From Avrilella dinanensis (GTDB lineage Bacteria > Bacteroidota > Bacteroidia > Flavobacteriales > Flavobacteriaceae): DNA of 64,000 nt. Each line of letters starts with the position of its first letter. The first letter of the stretch is position 1. The stretch lies in contig NZ_NIPO01000001.1 in NCBI RefSeq assembly GCF_002807015.1, positions 1,687,604 to 1,751,603 of the forward strand. Direction: 5' to 3'. Below are positions 1 through 8,297 of this stretch, one piece after another. The position numbers were made by a program, and so were the translations under genes. Below the pieces are notes generated by a model. The model had not been told where the DNA came from. It ran no database searches and saw only the letters and a program-made list of their open reading frames with translations.

Positions 1-708
1 AATAACAGTGAAGAAAAAATAAAAGAAAGTTTTCAGCAGAAAACCTGGAGCGAAATAAAGTCAAATGATTCCTGGGCAATTTTCAAAATCATGTCCGAAT
101 TTGTTAACGGCTATGAATCGATGGCACGTATCGGTCCGTCTATATCGATATTCGGTTCGGCACGGACAACACCAGACGATAAATATTACCAGTTAGCTGA
201 AGAAATCGCATACAAAATCAGCCAGCATGGGTTTGGTGTGATTACAGGCGGAGGCCCCGGAATCATGGAAGCCGGTAACAAAGGGGCACATCTCGGTAAA
301 GGAGCTTCAATCGGGCTTAATATTCAACTGCCTTTCGAGCAGCATTTTAATCCTTATATCGACGGGGACAAAAACCTTCAGTTTGATTACTTTTTCGTGA
401 GAAAGGTTATGTTTGTCAAATATTCACAAGGTTTTGTGGTTATGCCGGGCGGATTCGGTACACTCGACGAATTGTTTGAAGCAATTACACTTATCCAGAC
501 TAACAAAACCGGTAAATTTCCGATTATTCTTGTAGGTAGTGAGTTCTGGGGTGGTTTGATTGATTGGTTCAAAGCTGTTTTGCGTGATAAATATGCCACT
601 ATTTCTCCGGAAGATATGGATTTGATAAAACTGGTTGATACCTCAGACGAAGTGATTGAAATTATTAATTCATTCTACAAGAAATACAATCTTAGTCCGA
701 ATTTCTAA
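1..708 (+). CDS. LOG family protein (Rossmann-fold nucleotide phosphohydrolase), 5' truncated by window edge
   Basis: The reading frame is open from base 1, so the gene begins outside the window. An internal ATG at 91 gives 205 aa, but in-frame codons upstream encode residues such as KTWSEIKSNDSWAIFK, which look like the normal N-terminal part of flavobacterial LOG proteins, so 91 is probably not the true start. Family motifs are present: GGGPGIMEAGNKGAH and PGGFGTLDELFE, the nucleotide-binding and catalytic signatures of the TIGR00730/LOG fold. Relatives hydrolyse cytokinin ribotides or other nucleoside monophosphates; the physiological substrate in this organism is unknown. The gene ends just before a long palindrome that separates it from the convergent SRPBCC gene. 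Confidence 0.88.
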   Translation, partial: NNSEEKIKESFQQKTWSEIKSNDSWAIFKIMSEFVNGYESMARIGPSISIFGSARTTPDDKYYQLAEEIAYKISQHGFGVITGGGPGIMEAGNKGAHLGKGASIGLNIQLPFEQHFNPYIDGDKNLQFDYFFVRKVMFVKYSQGFVVMPGGFGTLDELFEAITLIQTNKTGKFPIILVGSEFWGGLIDWFKAVLRDKYATISPEDMDLIKLVDTSDEVIEIINSFYKKYNLSPNF

Positions 709-724
709 TCTACTTTTTTTATTA

Positions 725-782
725 ACCACAAAGACACAGCGTACACAAAATTATTTTTCTGTGTACTTTGTGTCTCTGTGGT
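725..782. repeat. Long imperfect palindrome between convergent genes
   Basis: Arms 725-747 and 760-782 match at 20 of 23 positions (ACCACA-AGACACA-GTACACA type) around a 12-base AT-rich loop. It sits between two convergent stop codons, so it can serve as a bidirectional terminator. The ACCACAAAGACACA wording is typical of dispersed palindromic repeats rather than a dedicated terminator. Confidence 0.8.
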
Positions 783-798
783 AAAAAATTATCTATTT

Positions 799-1191
799 TT
801 ATAGCTTGTGCATATTTTCCACTAAAGTTTCTATGAATTTGCTGATGGGACCTTTTATCATCATGCCCATCATGGCATTGAATTCGCCTTCAAAAAATAG
901 CTGCACATCGCTGTTATCAGCGTCGATTTCATCAATCTTAGCAGTAAGTGTAAATGGTAATTTACTGCTTGCTGCTCCGAGAACAACCTCATTATTAGGT
1001 GTCGCCGATTTTTTCACCAATTTTATTTCTGGCATTCCTTTGAGTCCGAACACAAAGCAATTTTCATCAATAACCTCAAACTTGGAAGTATTTTCTGGCA
1101 TCAGTTTTTCAAAATTTTTGATTTCCGTGAGGTTTTCAAAAATGTATTGAGCAGAGTGATTGACTGTTTTTTTTGAACTTTCTAATTGCAT
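799..1191 (-). CDS. SRPBCC-family (START/CoxG-like) protein
   Basis: A 130-aa cytoplasmic protein without signal peptide. The N-terminal segment ESSKKTVNHSAQYIFENL followed by a loop with FEKLMPEN is typical of small SRPBCC hydrophobic-ligand-binding proteins, and the C-terminal helix (PISKFIETLVENMHKL) fits the long closing helix of that fold. It lies 10 bases downstream of pyrE on the same strand, so the two are probably cotranscribed; this pairing is common in flavobacteria. The ligand is unknown. The opposite-strand reading frame across the same bases is a shadow. Confidence 0.75.
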   Translation of the reverse strand: MQLESSKKTVNHSAQYIFENLTEIKNFEKLMPENTSKFEVIDENCFVFGLKGMPEIKLVKKSATPNNEVVLGAASSKLPFTLTAKIDEIDADNSDVQLFFEGEFNAMMGMMIKGPISKFIETLVENMHKL

Positions 1192-1201
1192 AATTTTCGA
1201 T

Positions 1202-1843
1202 TTATTGGTTCCATTCTGCCGGATTGGTACGCCATATTTTCAGCGTTTCTTCATCTTCCGGCTGAACATAATTTTGCTTAACCGCCTGCTGGATTAATGT
1301 TTCGTAATTGCTCAGGGTATAAAGTGTAGTTCCGGATTGTATAAAATTATCATCAGCAATTTGAAAACCGTAGCTGAAAATCGCAGCCATACCAATTATT
1401 TCGGCTTGATTTTCCCGCAAAGCTTCTACCGCCTGCAAGCTACTTTTCCCGGTACTGATAAGATCTTCAATAACGATTACTTTCTGGTTAGGTTCCAGGT
1501 GTCCTTCAATTTGATTTTTCCGACCGTGTTTTTTCGGTTCAGGTCTAACATATACAAATGGCAAACCGAGTGCTTCGGCAACCAAAAGTCCAATTCCGAT
1601 GGCTCCGGTAGCAACTCCGGCAATAACATCGGGTTTCCCAAATTTTTCTATTATATTTGTAGCAAATTGATTTTGAATATAGCGACGAATTTCAGGATAA
1701 GAAAGCGTTATTCTGTTATCACAATAAATAGGTGATTTCCAACCTGATGCCCAAGTAAAGGGTTCGTTTGGATTAAGCTTAATTGCATTGATTTCCAAAA
1801 GCAATTCGGCTGTTTTCTGAGCTGTGTTATCATTAAATATCAT
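1202..1843 (-). CDS. pyrE: Orotate phosphoribosyltransferase
   Basis: Converts orotate and PRPP to orotidine 5'-phosphate in de novo pyrimidine synthesis. The PRPP-binding loop is clear (VIVIEDLISTGKSSLQAVEAL), as are the RPEPKKHGRK catalytic-loop lysines and the WASGWKSPIYCDNR N-terminal motif. The start is set at 1843 (MIFNDNTAQ) rather than ten codons further upstream: the upstream extension overlaps the divergent Nudix start and a perfect -7 box. The resulting 213 aa is the normal length. It leads a two-gene transcript with the SRPBCC gene. Only 7 bases separate its start codon from the divergent Nudix start codon. Confidence 0.95.
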   Translation of the reverse strand: MIFNDNTAQKTAELLLEINAIKLNPNEPFTWASGWKSPIYCDNRITLSYPEIRRYIQNQFATNIIEKFGKPDVIAGVATGAIGIGLLVAEALGLPFVYVRPEPKKHGRKNQIEGHLEPNQKVIVIEDLISTGKSSLQAVEALRENQAEIIGMAAIFSYGFQIADDNFIQSGTTLYTLSNYETLIQQAVKQNYVQPEDEETLKIWRTNPAEWNQ

Positions 1844-1847
1844 AATG

Positions 1848-1855
1848 CAAATGTA
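1848..1855 (-). promoter_or_regulatory. -7 promoter element (TACATTTG) of pyrE
   Basis: A perfect match to the Bacteroidetes TAnnTTTG -7 box, ending only 4 bases before the chosen pyrE ATG. The expected transcription start falls on or next to the start codon, so the pyrE message may be leaderless. No convincing -33 TTG at the usual spacing is visible. Confidence 0.5.
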
Positions 1856-2450
1856 TAAAGTTTTTATCAACAATAAACCATTAATTTTAACAGACAGTAT
1901 CGAAAAAGAAACTGATTTTAAAATTTTCTTGTTAGAGACCGCTGATATTCAAAAAATCATCAAAGGTTTTTATCAGGACAAATATACCAAAGCTATTTTA
2001 TACCACCCTGATGAAAGCCAGTTATACAAAAAATTTAAGGAAAAAATAACGGTTAATAAAGCTGCCGGCGGATTGGTTTTTAATGATGAAGGAAAAATGC
2101 TTTTTATTCATCGTAATGGCAAGTGGGATTTACCCAAAGGCGGCATAGAAAAAAATGAAGAATTACAGGAAACTGCTATCCGGGAAGTGGAAGAAGAAAC
2201 CGGAGTGAGCGGTCTGGAAATCGAACATAAACTGAAAAAAACCTACCATGTTTTTAAACGAAATGGCGAATTCCGCTTGAAAATCACACACTGGTATCTG
2301 ATGAAAACCAACTACAACGGTGTGTTGCAGCCTCAAACTGAAGAGGGCATCGACAAAGCCGTTTGGTTAGACAAAGAACAAACCGAAATCGCTCTTCGGA
2401 ATTCCTATGAAAATATCAAAAGTATTTTTGATGATGAGGATTTGTTATGA
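1851..2450 (+). CDS. Nudix hydrolase
   Basis: A 199-aa protein with a perfect Nudix box in the GX5EX7REUXEEXGU form: GGIEKNEELQETAIREVEEE followed by TGV. An N-terminal domain of about 65 residues precedes the Nudix fold. The start at 1851 (MYKVFINNKPL) is preferred; a start two codons earlier at 1845 is possible. The divergent arrangement with pyrE and the almost complete lack of spacer between the two genes is conserved in flavobacteria. Substrate is not predictable from sequence; housecleaning or NDP-sugar/dinucleotide hydrolysis are options. It ends at a perfect palindromic terminator. Confidence 0.88.
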   Translation: MYKVFINNKPLILTDSIEKETDFKIFLLETADIQKIIKGFYQDKYTKAILYHPDESQLYKKFKEKITVNKAAGGLVFNDEGKMLFIHRNGKWDLPKGGIEKNEELQETAIREVEEETGVSGLEIEHKLKKTYHVFKRNGEFRLKITHWYLMKTNYNGVLQPQTEEGIDKAVWLDKEQTEIALRNSYENIKSIFDDEDLL

Positions 2451-2475
2451 AATAACATCTATGTTCATACATAAT

Positions 2476-2507
2476 AAAAAGAGTTGAGGTTAACCTCAAC
2501 TCTTTTT
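2476..2507. terminator. Bidirectional intrinsic terminator
   Basis: A perfect 22-base inverted repeat (GAGTTGAGGTT/AACCTCAACTC) flanked by A5 and T5-6 lies between the convergent Nudix and permease genes, so it can stop transcription from both sides. Confidence 0.92.
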
Positions 2508-2524
2508 TCTCTATAACAATCTGC

Positions 2525-4177
2525 TTATCGTTTGTCTCTAATATATGTATAGATAAAATAAATAATATGTAAGGTAGAAAATACCAGTGAAAAGATATAC
2601 AAAACCATATCTTTCCCGTTCGTATCATGATGATGGATTAACGCTACAACAATTAAAACGATACTTAAAATAATAGTAATTAAACTCAGGATTTTTTTGT
2701 CTTTCAGAAAAGTTCCGGTACTGGACTTTCGGCTGTGTCGCATTCCGTAGAAGAAATAAACATCTAATCCGATTAACATCCAAACGATTAATCGTACCCA
2801 GGTGTCTAACGGCAAAAATGCCATCATAAAAAAGCAAACTAAAATACCTAACACCGGTACAAAAGGAACCAAAGGTGTCCGGAACCCTCTTGGTGCATCA
2901 GGCATAGTTTTTCGCATAATCAATACGCCCATACAGACTAAGATGAAAGCAAAAAGTGTTCCTATACTGGTCATTTCCCCCACCACATTACCGGGAACGA
3001 ATGCTGCGAACAAACTTACAAACACCAGAAAAAACATATTTGCCTTAAACGGCGTCTGAAATTTCGGGTGGATATTAGAAAAAACCTTAGGTAAAAGTCC
3101 GTCTTTACTCATAGAATAAAAAACACGGCTTTGTCCGAGAAGCAACACGAGAATTACGGACGCATACCCTAATAATATCGCTATGATAATCATATTATTC
3201 AGCCACGGATAAGCTGGCGTAATCAAGCCGTCTGCTCCCATTTCTCCCATATTCTGAATCGCGATAGCCACCGGTGCTAAATGGCTGCCGGCTTCTGCAG
3301 ACACAAATTCTTTGTAATCTACCACACCAGTCATTACATAAGCAAAGGCTACATATAATACTGTACATATAATTAATGAACCCAAAATACCAATCGGCAT
3401 GGCTTTTTTAGGGTTTTTGGTTTCCTGTGCAGCCGTACTTACAGCGTCAAAACCAATATAGGCGAAAAACACAATCGCTGCCCCGCGTATTATTCCGGAA
3501 AAGCCAAATTCTCCAAAGTTTCCGGTATTTTCAGGAATAAAAGGGGTATGATTTTGCGTATCCACATATTTCAGTCCGACAAAAATAAAAACCAATACAA
3601 TCGCTACCTTAAGTATTACAATAATGGTATTTACCAAAGCAGATTCGCTGGTTCCTTTTACCAATACCAATGACATCATAACCACGATGAACACTGCAGG
3701 AAGGTTGAACCAGCCGCCTTCAAACGGTGTGGTCAATAATTCAGGAGGCAAATAATACCCATAATTTTGTAATAATGCGTCCAGATATCCCGACCAGCTT
3801 GATGCTACGGTTGCCGCACCAACGGCATATTCCAATACCAAATCCCAGCCGATAACCCAGGCAATAAATTCTCCCATTGTCGCATAAGAATAGGTGTAGG
3901 CACTACCCGCGACCGGAATCATCGAGGCAAATTCAGCATAGCACAAACCCGCCAAAGCACAACCTAATGCGGCAACCACAAAGGATATCATAATGGACGG
4001 CCCGGCAAAATTTCCTGCCGCCATACCGGTTATCGAAAATAATCCGGCTCCGATAACTGCCCCGACGCCCAAAGCAACCAAGCCCCATGGTCCGAAAGTT
4101 TTTTTCAAACTTCCCTCGCCGGTAGCATTAGCTTCGGTTAATAATTCATTCAGAGGTTTTCTGGAAAAAATACTCAT
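2525..4177 (-). CDS. APC-family amino-acid permease
   Basis: A 550-aa polytopic membrane protein of the amino acid-polyamine-organocation superfamily, closest in look to the YfnA/CAT-type basic or branched amino-acid permeases. The first transmembrane helix carries the unwound GVGAVIGAGLFSITG substrate-binding motif. GIIRGAAIVFFAYIGFDAVSTAAQE matches TM6, and ETKNPKKAMPIGI follows it. About 12-14 helices are visible. It starts 6 bases downstream of a paralogous permease, so the two form an operon. The substrate cannot be assigned from sequence. Confidence 0.9.
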   Translation of the reverse strand: MSIFSRKPLNELLTEANATGEGSLKKTFGPWGLVALGVGAVIGAGLFSITGMAAGNFAGPSIMISFVVAALGCALAGLCYAEFASMIPVAGSAYTYSYATMGEFIAWVIGWDLVLEYAVGAATVASSWSGYLDALLQNYGYYLPPELLTTPFEGGWFNLPAVFIVVMMSLVLVKGTSESALVNTIIVILKVAIVLVFIFVGLKYVDTQNHTPFIPENTGNFGEFGFSGIIRGAAIVFFAYIGFDAVSTAAQETKNPKKAMPIGILGSLIICTVLYVAFAYVMTGVVDYKEFVSAEAGSHLAPVAIAIQNMGEMGADGLITPAYPWLNNMIIIAILLGYASVILVLLLGQSRVFYSMSKDGLLPKVFSNIHPKFQTPFKANMFFLVFVSLFAAFVPGNVVGEMTSIGTLFAFILVCMGVLIMRKTMPDAPRGFRTPLVPFVPVLGILVCFFMMAFLPLDTWVRLIVWMLIGLDVYFFYGMRHSRKSSTGTFLKDKKILSLITIILSIVLIVVALIHHHDTNGKDMVLYIFSLVFSTLHIIYFIYTYIRDKR

Positions 4178-4183
4178 AATCGT

Positions 4184-6100
4184 TTAATTTTTGTTAGTAT
4201 TTAGTTTGCTATGTTTCAAAGAAAAAGAAAAATATATGATTAACCCGACAATCAGCCAGATGCTGAAATATATCCAGTTCCAAATCGTCAGTTCCGCCAT
4301 CATGTAGATACAACAGGTTAGTCCGAGTAATGGAATTAACGATAAATTCTTGCGATATGCCCAAACGGTTAAACCGATTAAGCCAATAATAAACAGCCAC
4401 ATCGGAATTTTATGCTGAAACAATGCAAATCCTGTGGTGTATTTTTTTACATCTGAAATTGGTAAATCAACCACTAATTGTTCATATTCAACTTGGTCAC
4501 TGCTATATATTTCCGATAAAAATTCTTCGGTATCAAAAGCGGTTTTATCCGTTTGTAAATTTTTATTATACAGATAATCAGACACTTTTCGGGATTCGTC
4601 CAAACTAAAAGAAGTAACCAAAGTTGTAGGTTCACTGATTTGCGGCGTGTTGTTGACGAATTGTAACGTTTTTTCCCGGTTTACCGTAAACGACAGTATC
4701 AAACCAACAATCAGCATAGCCGGAAAAATATACCGGGCATTGATATACGGCGTTCTGAAAGTTCCGCGTGGAATATCTTTGTCCTGCAAAATCAAAACTC
4801 CTGCACAAACTACCGAAAAAGCAAATAAAGTCCCGATACTGCACAAGTCTGTAACCGTCGTAAGATTGAGAAACAAAGCCGGAACAGCAACGACAAATCC
4901 GGTTACGATAGTTGCAAACGAAGGTGTTTTATATTTCGGGTGGATTTTCGCAAAACGTTTCGGAAGTAATCCGTCGCGGCTCATGCTCATCCATATTCTG
5001 GGTTGTCCCATCTGGAAAACCAATAACACACTCGCCATCGCCACAACGGCACTCACAGCGATAATTCCAGACAACCATTTGAGGTTAAGCTCTTTAAATA
5101 CATACGCCAATGGGTCGCCAACGCCCAGCATCGAATAATTGACCATACCAGTCAGTACCAAAGCAATTGCAATATACAACACTGTGCAAATGACAATCGC
5201 CCACATCATTCCTCTGGGTAAATCTCGTTGTGGATTTTTACATTCCTCCGCCGTAGTGGAAATCGCATCAAAACCGATGTAGGCAAAAAACACTGCCGAT
5301 ACACCTTTCAAAACCCCTTCGAGTCCGTTGGGTGCAAACGGATTCCAGTTGGTTGTATCTACATAAAAAATCCCGACAGCGATAACCAGCAACACTACCG
5401 CCATCTTGATGATAACCATGGCATTACTTGCGTTTCTGGATTCTTTCATACCTTTATAAACCAGCCACGTAATCAATATAATGATTCCCAAAGCCGGAAT
5501 ATCTGCCACGAAATGAAAGCCGAAAAGCTGAGGCGATTCTGTCCATGCCTGATGAGCATATTGCAAATTGAGTGGCAAATTATCAAAAGATTTTCCCGAA
5601 CGCATCAAAGCCTCAGCATTGTGAAAACCGTTGTATGCCGACAGATAATCCATCTGAATCCATTGCGGCAGATGCAGTCCTCCTGTTTCGAGCAACCCAG
5701 TAAAATAATCACTCCACGAAATCGCCAAAGTGATATTTCCGATGGCATATTCCATAATCAACGCCCAGCCGATAATCCATGCGATAATTTCGCCAAATGC
5801 GACATAAGAATACGTATAAGCACTTCCGGAAACCGGCACCATTGAGGCAAATTCGGCATAGGCAAAAGCGGTAAAACCGCACGCCAACCCGGTAAACATA
5901 AACAGAAAAATAACCGCCGGACCACCATCTGCACTCGCCTGCCCTATCGTACTGAAAACGCCTGCTCCAACAATGGCAGCAATACCGAAAAATATCAAAT
6001 CTTTGAGGGTTAAATATCTGCCCAGTGAAGCATCGCCGGAATTTTGTTTATTTAAGTCTGCAATGATATTGTTAACGGTCTTTTTTCTGAATAAATTCAT
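4184..6100 (-). CDS. APC-family amino-acid permease with an extra soluble loop
   Basis: A 638-aa paralogue of the downstream permease, with the same GIAAIVGAGVFSTIG first-helix motif and GVSAVFFAYIGFDAISTTAEE in TM6. It is about 90 residues longer. The extra material lies mainly between two late membrane helices (roughly residues 485-565) and is hydrophilic, with many Asp, Glu, Ser and Lys. A second extended region at about residues 150-200 connects early helices. Either could form an extracytoplasmic domain. It is the first gene of the two-permease operon; a near-consensus -7 box (TACTTTAG) lies about 45 bases upstream. Confidence 0.9.
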   Translation of the reverse strand: MNLFRKKTVNNIIADLNKQNSGDASLGRYLTLKDLIFFGIAAIVGAGVFSTIGQASADGGPAVIFLFMFTGLACGFTAFAYAEFASMVPVSGSAYTYSYVAFGEIIAWIIGWALIMEYAIGNITLAISWSDYFTGLLETGGLHLPQWIQMDYLSAYNGFHNAEALMRSGKSFDNLPLNLQYAHQAWTESPQLFGFHFVADIPALGIIILITWLVYKGMKESRNASNAMVIIKMAVVLLVIAVGIFYVDTTNWNPFAPNGLEGVLKGVSAVFFAYIGFDAISTTAEECKNPQRDLPRGMMWAIVICTVLYIAIALVLTGMVNYSMLGVGDPLAYVFKELNLKWLSGIIAVSAVVAMASVLLVFQMGQPRIWMSMSRDGLLPKRFAKIHPKYKTPSFATIVTGFVVAVPALFLNLTTVTDLCSIGTLFAFSVVCAGVLILQDKDIPRGTFRTPYINARYIFPAMLIVGLILSFTVNREKTLQFVNNTPQISEPTTLVTSFSLDESRKVSDYLYNKNLQTDKTAFDTEEFLSEIYSSDQVEYEQLVVDLPISDVKKYTTGFALFQHKIPMWLFIIGLIGLTVWAYRKNLSLIPLLGLTCCIYMMAELTIWNWIYFSIWLIVGLIIYFSFSLKHSKLNTNKN

Positions 6101-6437
6101 ATATTTTTGTTCATTAATGGCTTTGAATTCTCTAAAGTATAGAAAAAAAGGAACATCAAATGATATATCTGAGAAAAAATATTAAATATTTATTAACAGT
6201 TATCAAACCGGATAATTGCTGTTTTTGACTTATTTTTATAGTTGGTATATGATATTTATTTATGACTCAATTATTTACATCACAACCATAACAAATAACT
6301 ATATAAAATAGTAGTTTATATAAATTAAATTGATAACACTATAATAAATAACAATCAAAATCACTCGAAAAAGGTGGTTTTAATCCATAAATTTGTACTA
6401 TCGAAAATTAATAATAACCATTTAAAATTATTTAACT
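6101..6437. other. AT-rich divergent intergenic region
   Basis: This 337-base gap separates the permease operon from the divergent peroxiredoxin operon. It is strongly AT-rich, with many short A/T runs and small inverted repeats around 6298-6330. Apart from the peroxiredoxin -7 box at 6388-6395, no gene, tRNA or conserved RNA was recognised. Confidence 0.6.
6388..6395 (+). promoter_or_regulatory. -7 promoter element (TAAATTTG) of the peroxiredoxin operon
   Basis: A perfect TAnnTTTG match 42 bases upstream of the peroxiredoxin start. No TTG at the expected -33 position is apparent, so an activator may contribute. Confidence 0.6.
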
Positions 6438-7076
6438 ATGTCATTTGTAGGTAAAAAATTCCCAAACATCACAGTAGATGCCATCTCTGAAATGGGCGAC
6501 AACATGAGAATCAACGTGTTGGAAGAAGCAGTAAACAACAACAAAAAAGTTTTGCTGTTCTGGTATCCGAAAGATTTTACTTTTGTTTGTCCGACTGAAT
6601 TACACGCTTTCCAGGAAGCTTTGGAAGAGTTTAAAAGCAGAAATACTATCGTAATCGGTGCATCATGCGACACCAACGAGGTTCACTTTGCTTGGTTGAA
6701 CACACCAAAAGCTGAAGGCGGAATTGAAGGGGTAACTTACCCGTTATTGGCTGATACGACCCGTAACCTTTCTAACGTTTTAGGAATTCTTGACGTAACT
6801 GAAGAAGATTATAACGAAGAATTGAATGCTATCCAAATCGTAGGTTCAAACGTAACATTCAGAGCTACTTACCTGATTGATGAAGAAGGAAAAGTTTTCC
6901 ATGAATCAGTAAACGATATGCCATTGGGCAGAAATGTGAAAGAATATTTACGATTGATTGACGCTTATACTCACGTACAGAAAAACGGCGAAGTTTGCCC
7001 TGCAAACTGGGAAGAAGGTAAAGAAGCGATGTCTGCCGACCGTAATTCTACCGCAGATTACTTAGCGAAACACTAA
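6438..7076 (+). CDS. Peroxiredoxin, typical 2-Cys (AhpC/Prx1 type)
   Basis: A 212-aa thiol peroxidase that reduces H2O2 and organic peroxides. The peroxidatic cysteine is C51 in FTFVCPTELHAF, and the resolving cysteine is C187 in GEVCPANWEEGKEAM. The C-terminal tail after it is long, as in Prx1/AhpC proteins sensitive to over-oxidation. A third cysteine lies in the GASCDTNEVHF segment common in flavobacterial members. It is followed by a thioredoxin-like gene and a small acidic protein on the same strand, so the operon probably supplies both peroxidase and reductant. Confidence 0.94.
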   Translation: MSFVGKKFPNITVDAISEMGDNMRINVLEEAVNNNKKVLLFWYPKDFTFVCPTELHAFQEALEEFKSRNTIVIGASCDTNEVHFAWLNTPKAEGGIEGVTYPLLADTTRNLSNVLGILDVTEEDYNEELNAIQIVGSNVTFRATYLIDEEGKVFHESVNDMPLGRNVKEYLRLIDAYTHVQKNGEVCPANWEEGKEAMSADRNSTADYLAKH

Positions 7077-7087
7077 CATTTTTTGTT

Positions 7088-7120
7088 ATGAATTGTAAGT
7101 GTTTTACACTTACAATTCAT
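7088..7120. terminator. Perfect inverted repeat after the peroxiredoxin gene
   Basis: Arms 7088-7101 and 7107-7120 (ATGAATTGTAAGTG and complement) are perfectly paired around a 5-base loop. There is no long T tract, and the thioredoxin gene follows after 21 bases. It may be a partial terminator or a 3'-end stabiliser, letting peroxiredoxin be made in excess of the downstream genes. Confidence 0.6.
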
Positions 7121-7141
7121 GACTTATAACTAAAAAAAACA

Positions 7142-7456
7142 ATGATTATGCTAAAAGAATTAGAACAAGATAACTTACAGGAAATCGTGAACGGCAACGA
7201 AAAAGTTGCTGTACAATATGCAGCATCGTGGTGTGGTAATTGCCGAATCATGAAACCGAAATTCAAAAAACTTTCTACCGAGAAAGAAGGCATTACTTTC
7301 GTTATTGCTGATGCAGAAAAATTTCCTGAATCGAGAAAATTGGCATCTGTAACCAACCTGCCGACATTTGCCATTTTCCAAGATGGTAAATTGGTTAGTG
7401 AAGTACAAACCAACAAAGCCGAAGTATTGAACGAATTGGTAAATGAATTAGGATAA
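7142..7456 (+). CDS. Thioredoxin-family protein
   Basis: A 104-aa cytosolic thioredoxin fold with active site WCGNC (C31, C34), instead of canonical WCGPC, and a cis-Pro loop in TNLPTFAIF. The Pro-to-Asn change in the CxxC should alter redox potential. Its place directly behind the peroxiredoxin suggests that it reduces that enzyme or a related target. The start could also be at 7148 (MLKELEQD). Its stop codon overlaps the next gene's start (TAATG), indicating translational coupling. Confidence 0.88.
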   Translation: MIMLKELEQDNLQEIVNGNEKVAVQYAASWCGNCRIMKPKFKKLSTEKEGITFVIADAEKFPESRKLASVTNLPTFAIFQDGKLVSEVQTNKAEVLNELVNELG

Positions 7457-7713
7457 TGAAAGTACCTGTTATTAAAAAGCTGACTGAATTCATCGAAGAA
7501 AATGACCAGGATTACATCATCGAAACGCTGGAAGTTTTGGAATATATGACCGAAATTCCGTCACTAAAAGATGAAGAACTGGACGTTATCGGAGAATTAA
7601 TTTCCAATATGTACGGTGCATTGGAAGTAAACAAAATGATTGCAGACGGTACACCTAAAAAAGAAGCAATGAATAACTTTATGCAACGGGTGTTAGGTTC
7701 GATTGATAAATAA
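7456..7713 (+). CDS. Small acidic conserved protein (DUF6952-like)
   Basis: An 85-aa helical, acidic protein with no signal peptide, no cysteines and no catalytic motif. Its sequence (starting MKVPVIKKLTEFIEEND) matches my memory of a flavobacterial family found behind peroxiredoxin and thioredoxin genes. The ATG overlaps the thioredoxin stop codon, so synthesis is coupled. The context suggests an accessory or regulatory partner of the peroxiredoxin-thioredoxin pair; no biochemical function can be read from the sequence. Confidence 0.8.
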   Translation: MKVPVIKKLTEFIEENDQDYIIETLEVLEYMTEIPSLKDEELDVIGELISNMYGALEVNKMIADGTPKKEAMNNFMQRVLGSIDK

Positions 7714-7731
7714 TTACATTGATATTACGAT

Positions 7732-7768
7732 AAAAAAATCCAATTCTCTATACGAATTGGATTTTTTT
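7732..7768. terminator. Bidirectional intrinsic terminator
   Basis: An inverted repeat AAAAAATCCAATTC/GAATTGGATTTTTT with a 7-base loop and flanking A and T tracts, between the convergent DUF6952-like and CBS genes. Confidence 0.9.
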
Positions 7769-7770
7769 TG

Positions 7771-8190
7771 TTATTCCTCAAACTGTTTCAGCATATAATT
7801 AATTAAATCAGTCGTGGTTACTATACCGACCAGCTCGTCGTTTTCAACAACGGGCAACGAATGAAAACTTTGTTGTGATAACACCTCAGCTACTTCCTTC
7901 ACAGTCGCATCGACATTGACGGTTATCGGTGCTTTTGCCATTACTTGGTCGATAGTGTACATATCGTAAACAACGCTTTCCACATAGTCTTCTTCATCAG
8001 TCAAATCAGCAAAACTAATTCGTAGCAAATCGGAATGACTCAATATCCCGAGCAGCTTTTTTGATTCCACCACAGGAATATGCCGAATCTTGTGTTTCTT
8101 AAACAATGCTTCTGCCTCATACAAGCTTTGTGCCGGATTTAATACAATCAAATCTTTGGTCATAATGTCAGATACAGGTACCGCTTTCAT
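7771..8190 (-). CDS. CBS-domain pair protein
   Basis: A 139-aa protein made almost entirely of two CBS domains (roughly residues 5-60 and 78-135), a Bateman module that usually binds adenine nucleotides. Recognisable elements are VSDIMTKDLIVLNP, KIRHIPVVESKKLLGILSHSDLL and HSLPVVENDELVGIVTTTDLI. There is no attached enzyme or transporter domain, so it probably acts as a stand-alone energy or nucleotide sensor. It appears monocistronic, with its own terminator downstream. Confidence 0.9.
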   Translation of the reverse strand: MKAVPVSDIMTKDLIVLNPAQSLYEAEALFKKHKIRHIPVVESKKLLGILSHSDLLRISFADLTDEEDYVESVVYDMYTIDQVMAKAPITVNVDATVKEVAEVLSQQSFHSLPVVENDELVGIVTTTDLINYMLKQFEE

Positions 8191-8297
8191 AGTCGTTCGT
8201 TTTATTATTACACTACTAAGCTACTGAATATTTTTGGTAAATATACTGATGAAAAGCATTGTTATTGTTGTTTTTTTTGCGTATATTGGTCAGTTAA

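Noticed and set aside
3993..4187. Open frames on the plus strand opposite the permease genes (also near 2802, 4647 and 5228)
   Set aside because: They lie entirely within clear permease reading frames on the other strand and lack recognisable domains; they reflect base composition.
6298..6330. Possible tRNA or structured RNA in the 6.1-6.4 kb gap
   Set aside because: No cloverleaf, no anticodon arm and no CCA-like end; only short A/T inverted repeats.
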